From Tyto alba (taxonomy: Eukaryota > Chordata > Aves > Strigiformes > Tytonidae), in contig NW_024881282.1 of NCBI RefSeq assembly GCF_018691265.1, positions 26,934,899 through 26,998,898 on the forward strand: a stretch of 64,000 bases of DNA, read 5' to 3'. Each line of letters starts with the position of its first letter. Positions within the stretch are counted from its first letter, which is position 1. Under the pieces are notes generated by a model. That model was given only the letters and a program-made list of their open reading frames with translations, had not been told where the DNA came from and made no database searches. Below are positions 1 to 13,903 of the stretch, one piece after another. Position numbers and translations under genes: made by a program.

Positions 1-1092
1 AGATAATAATGTGTTTGCTTTGTTAATAGGTAACAAATAATTATTAACTTTTTAAAATTCCTCTTATTTCCAATCAACACACACTTAAATGCACTCTGGC
101 CTATTCAGGTTTGGGGGTATTTTTGTTTGTTTAGTTTAATTTTTACATGCTATAATAACAACAAATGGCAATTTCTGGTTTTAGTAATTATACTCTGAAA
201 TTTCTTCCGTGAAAAAAACAATCTAACAAACCCAGCCCAAGCACCAAAGTGTTTTACCCAGCATCTTATGCATTTGTTTGCTAAGACTGAATGAGTTCCT
301 TTCCCTTGACTGCATTTCTTTTGCAATGGACAAGTCAGCACAAGGTGGTGCTAAATAGCTCACCATGAATCTTTTTCCTGTAAACAACCCTGAAGGGAGC
401 TTTTGGAAAAGGCAGTTAAAAGATCTTTTTTTAACTGTCTGTTAAAAGATTATTGGGTTTTATTCATTAATTTATTTATTTCTGTCTGCCATAACTGTTA
501 GAGCTTCCCCGGTAAAGCCTGCCCACTATGGCTGTCAAAGATGTCTCCTCTGAGAAGTATGGGCCCCCAGTTTTTGATTAATGCAATAACTCCATGTTTG
601 GTTTTCCTTACAGGAAAGTGTAGCCATTATCTACTTATTTGTAAGTGGATGGTGGTATTTTTCATCTCTATTCCATATCTCTTTGGGGTTTGTGAGTTGG
701 TTCCTAGAAAATCTGCACATCATGTGTGCTATGGGCTTAAATGATGGGGTTCTGTAGTTTGTTTGGACAAATTGCTAAGGAGAGTTTGGAAATGCAAAAT
801 GGGTGGAGAAAACTAGTCATAGATGGTGGGACCTGAATGCCCGACTAGGTTCAGGACTGGCAGCTCCAGGGACAGTGGGTTCCTCTTCACTCAAGACCTG
901 CTCGATTCCTTGTGCTGCTGCTCTGCCTGGAGTGGGGAGAGAAGCAGTGTTTGATCAGCTGCTGTCCTCTTTCCTTTGCCTGCCAGCAGAAGTGCTAATT
1001 AGATATTTTTCTTTCTTGGCATCAAATCACTTTTCCTGTGAAAATGCTCTTGAGATGAAATCTAGAAGGGATAGACATCTTTAAAAAACACC
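1..1092. other. AT-rich non-coding DNA
   Basis: I see no recognisable repeat or coding exon here. If the candidate exon that follows is real, this stretch would be the end of the preceding intron. Short open frames are present, but none has protein-like composition together with splice signals. Confidence 0.5.
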
Positions 1093-1125
1093 TTTTTTTT
1101 TTTTTTTTTCTTTTTTATTTTCCAG
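1093..1125 (+). promoter_or_regulatory. strong splice-acceptor-like tract
   Basis: A run of 17 T, one C, then a T-rich stretch ending in TTTTCCAG. This is a textbook vertebrate polypyrimidine tract plus AG, and it abuts a 67-codon open frame. T-rich runs also occur elsewhere in the window without exons, so the signal alone is not proof. Confidence 0.45.
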
Positions 1126-1329
1126 AGGAAGACAAAACTGGTCCCTCTAAAAAACCCAAACCTTGTTTTTGCTAGTGAACACAAAGCAGATCACCTGGAA
1201 TCAGCTAGTCAGAGTACTGTACTTGCTGACTCCATGTCTCTTGAGGAATCTCACCCCACAGATATTTGGAAGCACTTTGACATCGTATCTGCACCTCAGA
1301 GACTTTCTTTGGCATCTTCAGCCGTCTAA
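1126..1329 (+). CDS. candidate terminal coding exon, protein unknown
   Basis: Read from the base after the acceptor AG, the sequence is open for 67 codons and ends in TAA at 1327-1329. The predicted peptide is hydrophilic and rich in Ser, Leu, Ala and His. It contains stretches such as LVPLKNPNLVF and HPTDIWKHFDIVSAPQRLS and ends in ASSAV. I see no membrane segment or known motif, and I do not recognise the protein. An AATAAA motif occurs about 1.5 kb downstream (2866), which would imply a long 3' UTR interrupted by a CR1 fragment. A random open frame of this length is uncommon but possible in 64 kb. Upstream exons would lie outside the window. Reading phase is assumed from openness alone. 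Confidence 0.35.
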   Translation, partial: RKTKLVPLKNPNLVFASEHKADHLESASQSTVLADSMSLEESHPTDIWKHFDIVSAPQRLSLASSAV

Positions 1330-1669
1330 AAACATGTTTTATGGATAGAAAAAGTCCCTATGAAAGCCTGGAGCATTATTTCCTTTTGTAAAAGAATGGA
1401 AGGTTGAAATGAGTCCTATTCCTTTCCTATCATGTAAATCCCAGACTCAGAGAGAGCTTCCTAGGGGACCTAGGGGGAGCAGTCATTATTCTATGAGGCA
1501 GCTGGGCTATCTGTTCACTCTTGCTATGTGCATAATTTGATGGGCCCTTCTGCTTATCACAGTACTGATATATAGCACAAAGTTCAATGTGGTGTGAAAA
1601 TTTGTCTCTTGCAGAGTGATCTGAGACGTCTGGTTACATATGGCATGTCATACTGACTTGACATCAGGA

Positions 1670-1880
1670 TATGACTGGACATAAGGAAACATTGCTTTAC
1701 AGAGAGGGTGACCAAACACTGGAACAGGCTTCCTAGAGAGGTGGTTGATCCCCCAAGCCTGTCAATGTTTAAGAGGCATTTGGACAATGCCCTTAAAAAT
1801 AGGCTTTAACTTTTGGTCAGCCCTGAAGTGATCAGGTAGTTGGACTCGATGATCGTTGTAGGTCCCATTCAACTGAAATA
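1670..1880 (+). mobile_element. CR1 LINE 3' fragment
   Basis: The sequence follows the CR1 3' end in plus orientation: a segment encoding the LDIRKxFF-like region, then the HWNRLP-type region (ACTGGAACAGGCTTCC), then the terminal GGACTCGATGATCGTTGTAG block. The fragment is heavily 5' truncated, which is usual for CR1. The normal octamer tail is replaced by a pentamer array that starts directly at its end. The left boundary is approximate. Confidence 0.85.
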
Positions 1881-1960
1881 TTCCATTCCATTCCATTCCA
1901 TTCCATTCCATTCCATTCCATTCCATTCCATTCCATTCCATTCCATTCCATTCCATTCCA
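1881..1960 (+). repeat. (TTCCA)16 pure pentanucleotide array
   Basis: Sixteen uninterrupted TTCCA units (80 bases) directly follow the CR1 3' end. It most likely grew from the CR1 tail by slippage. The purity suggests recent expansion and a length polymorphism. Confidence 0.97.
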
Positions 1961-4900
1961 TATAATGAATAGACAACTTTCTCTAATAATTCATTTGGAC
2001 AGGAGTTGAATTAATGAGTGAGAGGAGATTGGCTCTATTCGCTTTTATGCAGACATATATTAGTTAACATATACATTAATATATACTAATACACTAATGT
2101 TGCCAGGCTTTGAAATCCAAACTGAGTATTTCTCTAGTTCTTATAAGCTAATTTTCCATCAGTGACACCAGATCTTTGAAACACATTTGTAATTGTAGTA
2201 ACTCATTTTCTGCTGGAAGAAAATTGCAAACCAAAAACTGTTCTTTCTGCACTCCATTGACACTCAATTTCACTAAGAAACATTTATTTGATTAAGAGTT
2301 AATGCTTTATCTATTGCTTCTTTCCCAGGCTTACTGATGCTGTTGTTGTAAGTTAACATGCTAAATCATGTTTTGGAACTATCTATTCATAGACTTTTTC
2401 ATCAGGAGATGAGTCTGGACAACTCATCAGGATCTGAAACATCCAAATTTACTGTGAAGTTCTTACTCTAGGTGACTGTAGTATGAGCTGTTGGAACAAA
2501 ATTTGTCTGGCATTGAGAGATTAGACCTGTTTATATAGTGGGAACATTGAATTAATTTTGCATAAGTACTTGAACTTCAGAATATAGTTCAAGAACTGTC
2601 TGAAGTGAGCAAGATATTCCTTCTCTGGATAGGTTAACCCACAAGTTTTTACTGGATAGACAGATCAGAAGTCTGACCTAATATGGCAATCCCTTTCTTT
2701 TTATGTTTTAAACATCAAATACAGAACAGACCTGGAAGCACAAAGTAGCATTTCCAAGGATGAGCTCTGATACTCCCCATCCATATTTTCAGTTTCAGCC
2801 AGTGGTTTGAACAGCAGCACACAGAGCCAAGAGTGACTTTTTCACCACCAGATGAAGTGATTAGAAAATAAAGTGGCTTATTGTGTTTTTAATGTGAAGG
2901 GCACAAATTCATATACCAGTAATCTTCCTTTATCTTATGGTCTGTCCAGTTTTTCAGATGTGGGTCTGTGGACTCACAGCTTTGCAAAGCCTGGGCTGGT
3001 GAGTTTGTCTTTGTCCTCCATCCCTGAGCTCAGTTTATCTATTACCCATTCTGACCACTGTTAGAGAATTGCTTTCTTGTTTACCCAAATCTTACGTAGG
3101 CAATAAGAACTATGAGTGCATTCAGTCCAAAATAATTAACTTGGTGTAGACAGTAGGTACGTTTCTATTTAGGAAGGCATGAGGGAGCAGCACAGTTCCT
3201 TGTTTAGGGGTCATGTTTCTAGAAGATTTTTCATAAGGTGGCTTTGCAGAATTACTGAATTGGCATTGAAAGAAATTTAAAAAAATACAAAATCTCACAG
3301 TATTAACAGCTTTTATAGATAAGGATCTTCTAGCTATGAGGAGAGGCTCAACAGAGAAAAAGAAGTCAGTGAGGTAGAAATCAAGGTATTTGCTGGTCTT
3401 ATTATTCCTGTCAATACTATTGCTTCTTGTTTGTGCCAGTGGGAGAAATTTGTATTGCTGAATACCACAGCAAGGTGGAAAGATCCTTTGTATAGACTGA
3501 GAATGAGTTTAGTTTTTTCCCTAGTGTGATTCTTCACAATAACCAGTGAGACATTTTGCTTGATGTTATGACTATTTGCATTTGTCATAGCCCAATTATT
3601 AGTCTCTTTCCTCTGCTTTATGTCTTGTAATTATAGATTTGCATACAAAGGTGTGAGGTTTTGACATCTACATTGCACCAAGTGGTTGGAGTGCTGAAAG
3701 AATAGATATTTTCCTCATTTTGTAATAACACTGCCTTCAATGAATGCTATAAATCACTTAGTCATTATGCTCATTTTTCTTTGGCCTTCTGGTGTTGCCC
3801 CTCCTGCAGTCTGGAACACTGCTATAAAGCACAGTTTGTTTCTGGGAAAGTCTTGTTGGCATTTGCAGCTTGAGCTACTCTGGAGGATACAACCTATGCA
3901 TGTACAGAGAGGCCTAATGCTTCCCTTGCTGGAAAACTGTCTGTGCTTTCTGGAGTTGTAGTAGCTTAAGTCACTAGTGACTGCATCTTTCAGGCTTCCA
4001 GCCTCTTATTCCCCTAGGAAATAAAAACGTAGTATTTTTACTGTTTGCTTAATGAAAGTGTCCTCTTACCTATTGCTTGGTCATTCTGAATTTTCAAAAA
4101 AGAGAAGAGAAAAATATATATTTTGGAAACTGGGGATCTCAATGATGTAGAAAGAGCTTTTTCCATCCAACAGAATGACGCTGGGCAATTAAAAAAAAGA
4201 AGCTCCCTGAGGCAATAATGACCTTCAAGCTGTACAGTAAGCACAATATGACCAAATATTAAACATAAATCCAGGCCACAATGTTTGATTCAGATCCTAA
4301 GAAGCTGAACAACTTCCACTATTAGAGGTGCTTACTGCTGAGCCTTGGGTTCAGTCTAAGGTAAGGAGATGGTTCATTTGCATGTAAGTTTTGTTTTCCA
4401 CAACTGCTAGTTTGCGAATGGGCTTTAGTTTGGGACTATTTCCTTAACATGGATGTGGCCTTTTGCATATGATTGAATATTCTGGAAGACTGCTGCTCTG
4501 CAGTGTGCTTTGGTGTCCACTGGATTTGGGAAGCTTCTCTGAGTGGCTGCACAGCTCAGTTCTGTCCATTCTGAGCAGGGCTGCAGATGCTGCTCTGCTG
4601 AGTGCTTCCCTCCGAGATCTCAGGGGAGAAACGGGATAAGCTCTTGCAGACTGAGTTTATAACAACTGGTGTAGCTCTGTGTTGTGGACCCTTCACTGGA
4701 GTCTCCAGGTTCAGCTGACAGACAGAGAAAGCCTTGGAAGCACAACATCTTCAGGAGCCACAGCGAATGGCGTGGTGCAGTGATAACTAACTGTAGGTCA
4801 TGTATGTGCAAGGGGCCTCTGGATAATACCTGAGAACACTAGAGATAATAGTAGGAAATCTTTATGTATTTGTGAGCTAAGAAGAGTTGCTCATTCAGTT

Positions 4901-5459
4901 CAGTATCCAGTCCTAACAGAGCCAGAATCTGCAAAAGAAATATGCAAGGTCAGACATATTGCTAGGACAAACCTGCACTTTGGAAGGTTCTTCCTCTTCC
5001 TGGCTGTTTCATTAGTTTGTGAACTAAAGTAAGATTAATATACATCTTTAAAATTGACCTTTTCAAAAAGATTCTTGGATGTTCTCATTGTCTATATGAA
5101 TGCCTAATTCTACTTTTATTGCTGACCAATGGTTGGATGCATCTCATAGCAATGAGCCACAGATCTTAATGATGCGTCATGTAAAAGGCACCTCTGTAAT
5201 ATGTATTGCTTTTCAACTTCACTGCTCATGCCTTTCCTTCTTGTATAAGAGAGTTCTTCACATTAGACTTCTTTCAAAACTTACCTCTTTAAAAAGAGCC
5301 CATTTTCACACAATGGTCCTGGTTATCATTCTACAACCATGTAAAGAACCTTACACAAGAAACAGCACATGGTCTACAAAAATGTGCATTATGGATTTCT
5401 GTTACAACTAGAGGGAGAAGAAAGAAAATACAGGGAATTGCAACAGGTCCCTTTAACTA
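1961..5459. other. non-coding stretch, nothing recognised
   Basis: AT-rich sequence without recognisable transposable elements, tRNA-like structures or convincing exons on either strand. Small open frames are scattered and have no supporting signals. Confidence 0.5.
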
Positions 5460-5521
5460 ATGTGTGTGTGCACGTGTGTGGGGTGTAGGTGGGTGGGGGT
5501 GTGTGTGGGAGTGTGTGTGTT
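5460..5521 (+). repeat. imperfect GT-rich simple repeat
   Basis: A (GT)n tract interrupted by G-runs and a CACG. It is a decayed dinucleotide microsatellite. Confidence 0.85.
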
Positions 5522-8500
5522 AACACAACCAGGAAAACTTACAAGAACTGTCACAAAAGTACCTACTCAATTTAACAAGAGGGTGTTTTTTATTTCTCAT
5601 CAAAGGAGTGGCTTTTCTATGTTTTCTCATAAAAAATGTTTCTTTCATTATTTGAGGAAGATTGCATTCTTCAAATTCCTCAATAGACTGTCAAAACCAC
5701 CCTTCTTCTGTCTGGTAGGAGCCATCTTCACAGGAGCTTCAGTAGTTTGTTGGCAAAGAGGCTGGTACACACGTAGGAGCCTACTCAAGTTTCCTGAACT
5801 CAATAAAAAGTTTATTAATTGACCGTAGCATATTCTGGAAGTGATTTGTATAGTCTGATGTTTTTTTTCAGAATGGGAGAAAATCCATTAATAAGTTTTT
5901 CAAGAACTTGTTAAAACGTTATATTAAGACTAATTAAATCAGTTGCACAGTGCTATCAGAAGGTGAAAATTTCCCTGAGGTAAGGACACAAAAGGGGTCA
6001 CAAATCTACACAGTAGATTGGAGTAATACGGTATACGATACAGATACAGTTTCTAGCAGACTAAATGCCATGGAAAAGTACCTCTAAAATTTTATGTGCT
6101 ATTTTGAACCTGTGTAGTTAATTTATTCTAGAATTAATATTCTTCAGTGAAACTATTCTGATTTAGACCAGCTGGAGATGTGGTCCACCATATGTTGTCA
6201 GGGAAAAGCAGGAATGCATTTGAGGGAACCTGGCAAAAGTTTTCAAGTTATTCTTGTTGCAAGTGTGAGTGAATGTCTGTGTCTGAAGAAAGTGAGCAAG
6301 CTATCTTCATCCATGTCACATATGTATTTAATGCCTGATGTTCACCATGTACAAACCCAAAAACATTGTGAAGGATTTCTGTTGAACCTACAGATAATCA
6401 GAAGTTTTTTCTCCTTACAGTTCCTCTGAAGCATTTTAAACAATTCTGACTGTACAAGAGCAATTGCCTGAAGACTATTATTATGCTGGAACACTGTGAA
6501 AAAAGATAAAAACACAACACACCAATACTGTCAAAACTCAGCTATCTCTGTAGCAGTTGAATGAGTGTGAAATTAGTTCACGGAGTTTAAGCTAAAGCCC
6601 TGGTGAAGTTTTCTGCTGACAGGGTTAAAAAGGCAGTTTGGAAATATGGTACATTTCCACCTCATACTTCACTAATGGATTGATTTGATTTCAAATAATT
6701 CTAATACTTATGTTTTCTTTTCATGAAGTATATCATCTATTATTTCTTCTATCAGTATTACACTATATAGAAGTAATAATATTTGCTCCAATACTATGAA
6801 AATACAGACAGGTCGCTGTATGTAGTGGGCTATATCTTTTCCATACTCCAACAGCCTTCTCTTTCCATGCCTTAGGAGCCTTACTGCTGCAATTTTCTTT
6901 TAGTATACTTCCATCTCTTCCAGTGAGCATCTATTTCCATCGCAATATTCTCCCCAAATTCTTTCCCTTCATGGTATGCTCTTCATTGCTGAATGTCACT
7001 ACTGCATCTCAGCTACTCAAGACTGCAATACAAAAACTGAAAAGCCACAAATACGGCTTGAATGGGTCAAAGGGACACAACAGTCAAAGGCTTTCCCTTG
7101 CAAAATCAGGGAAAAAAGTAAAAATGACAGAATTTATAGACAACTAAATATAAGGTGTGAATAAGTTGTGCAAGAATATGTCTTATGTTAATGTCAACAC
7201 TTTTAAGAGAAACCAAATGACTTTATTTACCAATCCTTGTTTCTTTCTTTGTTTAAAATAACAAAACTAATACTCCTGGTAGCAGTGCAAGGATAATTTA
7301 GCTCCACTGTATAAAATGAAATGCAGTTTATGATTTATTCTTCTGCCTGCCTTCTATAGACATCCTTGGAAATATTATGTAAAGCTGAAGGCAGTGGATA
7401 CTGGCATGGGGCCATGGAGAGTTAGTTAATACAGCAAAGCAGAAATACAAGAGTTATAATAAGTCCTGGAGATCCTGGAGAAAAAAGAAAGTAGCTGAGA
7501 GAAAAGCTGCAATAGCCATGACAATAACTTGATAATCTAAATGCAAAATTAATGTGTGGATTGGCCTGACTAACAGAGGGAAAGGGAGCTATATGTGTCC
7601 AGTCACACACACAATTGTAATTATGCCTGTGTAAATTAAGATATTTTCAGGAAGAGTTGGTGAGTTGAAACTGATTGTGCCAGTCCTTCTGGCACAGCTC
7701 GACTGATCAGCCATGAAAACAGTAGAGAAAAACCTCCTATATTTTCCCTAGTTTCACATCTTTTCCTGGTAATTCAAAACAAGTCAATAATAGAGGTCTC
7801 TCATAATTATTGTCTTTCCCTGATATTTTCACGAATGCCCCTCACTCCTGTTAGACATTAGTTCTTGTCAAAACCACTATCAGCTCTTTTATTCCACCAC
7901 AGGAGGAAACACAGTTCCACCACCTTCACCCTCTGGAATTACTTAAAAACAGTCTGCCTCTGAAAACATCTGGTTGTGCCATAGCATGCTGTTTATCAAA
8001 CTTGCATGCTATCAGGAAAATACAGAATTATGACTAAGCCAAACCAAAAAAAGAGCAAAATAAGCATGCACATAAAGGGAAAAAAAGAAACAAGTGAAAA
8101 AGTATTTCATTGGAAAGTCTTTATGTTTCCTTGAAAAGTCATTATGGATAAGTAAGTTTTTTTTTTTAATATGCATGCTCTTGTCCTCAGTATAGGTTTG
8201 TTTTAGGGAAAGAGGCGATTGAGAATGGGTAACATAGGCCTTCGTTCACCTCTGCTAGTTTGATGATCTCAGTTTCAGTGATTCAGTGATTCCTCATAAG
8301 GGTCTCTGGTTTATCAGTTTCCAAGAACTGGCTTTAGCAACCTTTCTTTAAAAGTTCAGAGAGCAATGTTTTGAAACTATCTCTGGGATACTTTATACCC
8401 TAAAGGAGATAATAATTTCAAGGTCCCTTGAGGTTTGGTGCTCAGTTCTGTTTTACTCTGGATGAACTCTGGTGTAGGCAGGCGAAAAAGAAAGGTGTTG

Positions 8501-11500
8501 GTATTTGTGTGATTTCCAAGGGATCAAAATTACTTTTCATGGTCTATTGAAGACTAGTTAAAAAATAATCCTCCCCTGTTATTGTCTCTGCCTATGATTA
8601 TGGACATATTTACTCATACTACAAATTCTGCTGTCACAGAAAGGGTTCTGCTGTGAACACAGTATGGGCTTGTGGGTGTCTATGTACTTTTAGAGCAGTA
8701 CAGGAACTATCCTGCTCCTTGGTTATGACAGCTGGTTCTGACTTTTGCAATGTGTTTATTGTTTTCAAAACATTAACAAGGTATAGCATGTCTCCAGGTT
8801 TCTGAGGACCTGCCAGTGTGAGATACATACAATGGGTAGACTTTCTATGCTTTTTCTCATGAGTAGCCATTTTTCACTAGTCGCTGTGAACTTTCCTGTA
8901 GAGTAGATGAAGATATAGCCATAGATGGATTTTGACCATTTTTAAGGTGGCGTTACTTCTCTTTTAATTGTCTTTTCCTTTTTACGTTGCAGATTTTATT
9001 AAATGAAGATGTGCTGAATGTACAGATTATAAAATATTTAATAGCTAAAGCTTTATACAGTGTTCACCTGAAGTTTGTTTGTTTTTCTGTAAGCTATATT
9101 CACATTCATTATGTTAAAGAATATTCCTGCTGTCCATAAAAACGTCAGATTTGTTTTAAAAGTGTGTTCTCTGCAGCTTCCCTTTGCTGAAATTAAACCT
9201 GGCATCCTTCCAGTTAGACCATAAACAGCACACATCATTGCTGGAGACTTTAAGCAGAGACATAAGTAGCATAGTTCACACCCACACTCATCTCCTGGAA
9301 GACCTTGCAGCTCTTACTGGGGGAATGTATCCAAGTTTCTTATCAGCATGAGGAGAGCTGGAGGGAGAACAGGAAGAGATGCATCTGTTTCTCTCCTATT
9401 ATGGTGTTAGGCATGGCTAGAGAGCTTGGGAGCTTAGTAGCACTTCCAAATGTTTAATGTATTACAGTTAATGGACCATGCATGCCCAATTCTTTGCTGC
9501 TTATGGGAGAAGACAGGATTGAATAAGTGCTCTGTAATACTATGGGAAATGGGGTCCAGCTGAAGAGGGGAAAGAATTACCTAGAGAAAAGAGTTAATTT
9601 TCTTCTGAGGACTCAGACACTTATTATCCCAGCTAGGGTGTCATCAGACTGCTAACTTTAATATTGCCCTAGCAATGTTCAGAATGAAAATTCATTATTT
9701 TCCTGGGTTACCATTTACTGATCACATCCAAAGGCCTGTTAACATAGGCCTCCTCAGCTTTATTCATACGATATCTTTATCTTTGCTGTTTCCTTGAATA
9801 CCAGAAGGTCAAGAGTACAAATATAGACAAATGTCCAAAATAATTACATGAAGCATATACAATAAGAAATCAACCACTGAATTTGAGAACTAAATACCAG
9901 GAAACTAACTAGTGCAAAAATAATAGTCAGGACTGGGACCATACATATTTTAATAAGAAATCAATAATATTTTCTGTTTTCAGAGCATTCATACAAAGTA
10001 ATTAACAGCTGTAGATATTATCCATAGAAATCCCTGGCAATTTGAGTATCTGCAAAGATTAGCTATAAGAAGTTTATGGCTCCATATATACTTAGATGTT
10101 GGTATTATGTCCATCTGTTGGAGATTAAGTGAATTAAGTTTTTATCTATTATTACTATTTTTTAAAACAAAAATTCCTTAACAGTTCATCAAAATGGCAT
10201 TTCATGTGAGTGTTGCTTAACAGCATGGTGTGTGTATCGCCAGTTGGAAGCAAAACCTAAGGCATATTGAGGCACATTAGCTCTTCCACCTTTTTCATCC
10301 TTAGAATATAAATAAATATGCTAACTGGATAAATTAAAATGCTACAGCAGGTTCTACAAGGTGTTTGTAGAACTGCTCTCTCAGATGAGAAGGTCATAGG
10401 CTTGTGAGGTGTGGAGCTCAATTATTTGGAAAAAAAATAGCTATGAGATGAATAGCAGTCTTTGTATGAAGTGTCAGGCAGCTACTGCTGTAAAAAACTG
10501 ATTTTGAACATAACATTACTAAGGGATGGAAAGATTAATTCAGCATGCTTATGTGGTTAAATTAGCTTCTAATTTTATAATGATTTTATAATCACAGAAC
10601 ACAGAAGAGAGATATTTTAACCCCTAGTAAGTCAGCAAAGTGTGAAGCTCTGTGGCACAGGGCATGCTCAGTCTTCATTCCTTACATAAGCTTATAACTG
10701 CTTTTGCATTCACATTTATTTTCTTTATAAGCTTTAGGGTCTTGTCATATTTTCCTCTTTTAGTCAAGGACTCAGGGAAAAATGAAACTATTCATGTTTT
10801 TTTTATAAGAAACTCAAGACGACACAAATTTTATATTAAATATGAAGTGTTCCTCACATAGCTCTGTATTTCACCCTTCTTCATTGCATTCAAATAGCCT
10901 AGAGGTGTGTTAACTGATATTTTTTTTAATGAGAAACAACCTAACTTTTTCTTAAAAGACTTCTGCTGGCTGTCTTGTACTATATACTGGCCTTAATTTA
11001 CAATCAGCTGAAGAATAGGATGCATTTTTAATGGTAATTTATTAGATGTATTGGTTTCCACTTTGCATTTTTGTATGGTGAGAATTTGTATGCTTTTGTT
11101 TGCATTTGTTTCACGGATAAGTCACATCTCCTTCATACCTTACATGCCGCTTTAGATCATTGTCTGAACAACACTGCTCTCAAGCAACGGTTTCCAATCC
11201 ACAGAATGTGAGAAATGAGCCCAACATTACTAATTGCACCTTTATTTCTACAGATTTCTGTTTCTTTGACATGACATGAGATCAAGGAGGCATATGTCAT
11301 CTGAAAGCAGCACAGAGACTCTTAGTCATTATATATCATTTATAATTCCCATATTTATTTAGTGAGGTAAGATGGATACTTTAAGTCCAGAATTTACTTC
11401 TCTACCTTCTCCTGATTTTGTCCTGCCTTTTTCTGTTAATTTTTCCATTTCTCTTTCTTCATTGACTGATACATATATGCCCAGGTTAAAATAGTGGTTA

Positions 11501-13734
11501 TATTGGTTCCTCCTCCACAACTGTGATTTTTTTTGGCACTAGAAAATATTTTCCACCCTTTTCTTGAGCTTCCGCTGTCATCCTTTTTGTCCATGCTACT
11601 CTCATCGTGATGGCATTGGCAAATTATTGCAAGCAGTGTAATCTGTTGCAATTCTTCCTTTTGTTTTTGCAGAGGCTGGTTTATGCTATTTGCCACAGCA
11701 TGTAAAACTCTGCTGTTTGTTCTGGACTCTGATTTTGAGCTATGTGTACTTTTCTGTCTCGAGTCTCTTTCCTTTTAATATGCTGGGTTATTTGTCATGT
11801 ATCCAGTAGTCCAGCACAAAACACCTTCCATAAGCATTGGGGAAGACTGGGTATCATCTCCCTTATTTTGGCATCTCTAATTTGCTGCCTAGTTTGCAGT
11901 TGGAGGGTTCCCTTTCCCAATTATTATTTGCATAGCTGGCAAGTGTCCAGGCTAGGTAGTGAGACATTTGTGCAGAATCCATTTCTGTTGAGAGAATTTA
12001 TTCTTCTAGTTTTACTTCCAGAGCCATAGGCTATTTCCAGATCCCATGGAACCTGGCAGAGGGTCACTACACTCAGGTCTGCATTTGACTGTCTCTCAGA
12101 CCCCACGACACAGAAACACCCAAGTCCCACACCAGTGCCGGTCAGCTGGCTTTAGCAGAAGGCCATTACAGGTAGTTTTCCCAGACACGTCAGGGAAACA
12201 GCGAACACAACATGTTTCTGGTTGTTGTACTGTTTATGGAGTCTTTTCATTGTCCAGTTTAGGCATTTATGACTGTTTCAGGTATTTGTTTGCAACTGAT
12301 TCTGATGAAGCTTGACTCTCACCTCCTCCTGAACTCCCTTTGATTTTTTCAGCTATGATGAATGAGTCAGAGTCTGCAGGTGGTGATCCAGGCACAGGCT
12401 TTTCTTGCACTGCTGCCAGAGAATGTTTTCAAGAGAAGAATGAAACTTACCATCCTTTAAGAGTTTCCTTCTTGTTCTCCTTTTCATTCCTTTATTTATA
12501 TTCAAATATGACAGCATAAAAGACTGCCGTATGTCTGAACTTGCCTGGTCACTTGCCAGCATTCAGGCAAAAGATTACGATAAAGAACAGAGAAATAATC
12601 CTCTTCTTTAGAAATCTAGACTAAGTTAGTCCTGTGTTATCTATTACACATCTCCTAGTGGGATCAGGAGATCAGTGCTCTAAAACACATGTACCTAGAA
12701 ATGAAATTGTAGCTATATGCTGTTGTCTACAAGGTGTGACTAAAAAGTCCTCAGAGCTTTCCCTCAGTTGATGGAAATGAACTTTTATGAAACACAGAGA
12801 AGAAAAAAAGTTTCTTTAGGTCATGCATTCACTATCAAAAGAGGAAGGGGACAGAGACTCCAAAGAAAGCCTGACAGGTTTTGTAATCATCTATCTGGCT
12901 CTTCTACTAGAGGCACTTACAAGCTGCTGGGATGGGTGGCTATAAAACCAGAGAGGAACTAATAACACTCAAAAATAAAAAATTACCCTACCTTTTTCCC
13001 AGGACTTTATGCCATTTTGGGGTGCTTTATATAACCTCCTGTAGCACTTGAAAGTGTATCAGAGACAATGAAAGTCTTATGTTTAGGCTAAAAACTAGAT
13101 TTTTAAATGACAGGGACTGAGCATTCAGTGATTATTTCCTTCTGCACCAGTGATAGCTTCTGGCATGATGGTGGGCAGAGAGAGGCAGCATTTTCTTGAG
13201 CTGCCACAACTTAGACTTGTTCAGCTGATCTGTTTGAGCCCTTAGGCTCCTCTGTCTCTCCTCTCCATTCATAGTTCATAAGATAGTTACAGCTGAGCTT
13301 CAGTACTACTCCCCATTCCTCCTTCCCCATCCCACCCTGTAGGACAGAGGACCAGAGACAGGCATGTTGCTGAAGTCATGTTTGAGCTTTCTATACATGG
13401 ATGAGAAGAAATGGGTTAGGGAAAATTATTTTTACTTAAAGATTGAAGATAAGATGTTTTCAAGATGTGGTCATGTGAAAAGTCAAGGCAATCCAAGACA
13501 ATGTGAATTTGGGGATGGTAAGAAAAGATAGTTAATAGGATATATTCTGCCTAACTTGGGTTACAAATTTGTGATTACATTTTAGTGCTAAACAAAGCAG
13601 TCATCCTAAAACAAGTGCCTATGTTGAGTATTTATTAACATAGAGAGGTAGATAATGTTGGAAACCTCTAGAAGGAGACCTCGGCCAACTGACAAAGCTG
13701 CTTAATGATGTCTCCCTGAAAGCTTGAAAGAACA
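5522..13734. other. non-coding stretch, nothing recognised
   Basis: About 8 kb of AT-rich sequence. Acceptor-like pyrimidine tracts occur (for example before 5873 and 6419) but are followed by stops within about 20 codons. A perfect 7-bp stem with a 5-base loop lies at 7677-7695 (GTGCCAG/CTGGCAC), too short to call. No transposable element is clear. Confidence 0.5.
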
Positions 13735-13754
13735 TCTGTCTGTCTGTCTGTCTA
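13735..13754 (+). repeat. (TCTG)n short tetranucleotide repeat
   Basis: TCTG repeated about four and a half times, followed by TATC and TATA units. Confidence 0.9.
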
Positions 13755-13903
13755 TCTCTATATATCCTAACGGCTCTGTAGGCCTTTGCTGTATTTGAAT
13801 CCTACAAGGTAGTTGAGCATCAGATGTCGGCAGTGATACTGATGTGAAGACCATTGCATGTGGAAGAGTCAGTGATCACTGTGACAGTGAACCTGTGTAG
13901 ATG

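Noticed and set aside
1762..1956. Minus-strand frame encoding repeated MEWNG
   Set aside because: It is only the translation of the (TTCCA)n array and the CR1 tail, not a gene.
9450..9575. Minus-strand acceptor-like tract followed by about 40 open codons
   Set aside because: No donor or recognised peptide, and the frame is not longer than expected by chance.
12731..12750. AAGGTGTGACTAAAAAGTCC resembles a mariner-type terminal repeat
   Set aside because: I found no matching inverted copy nearby and no transposase relic.
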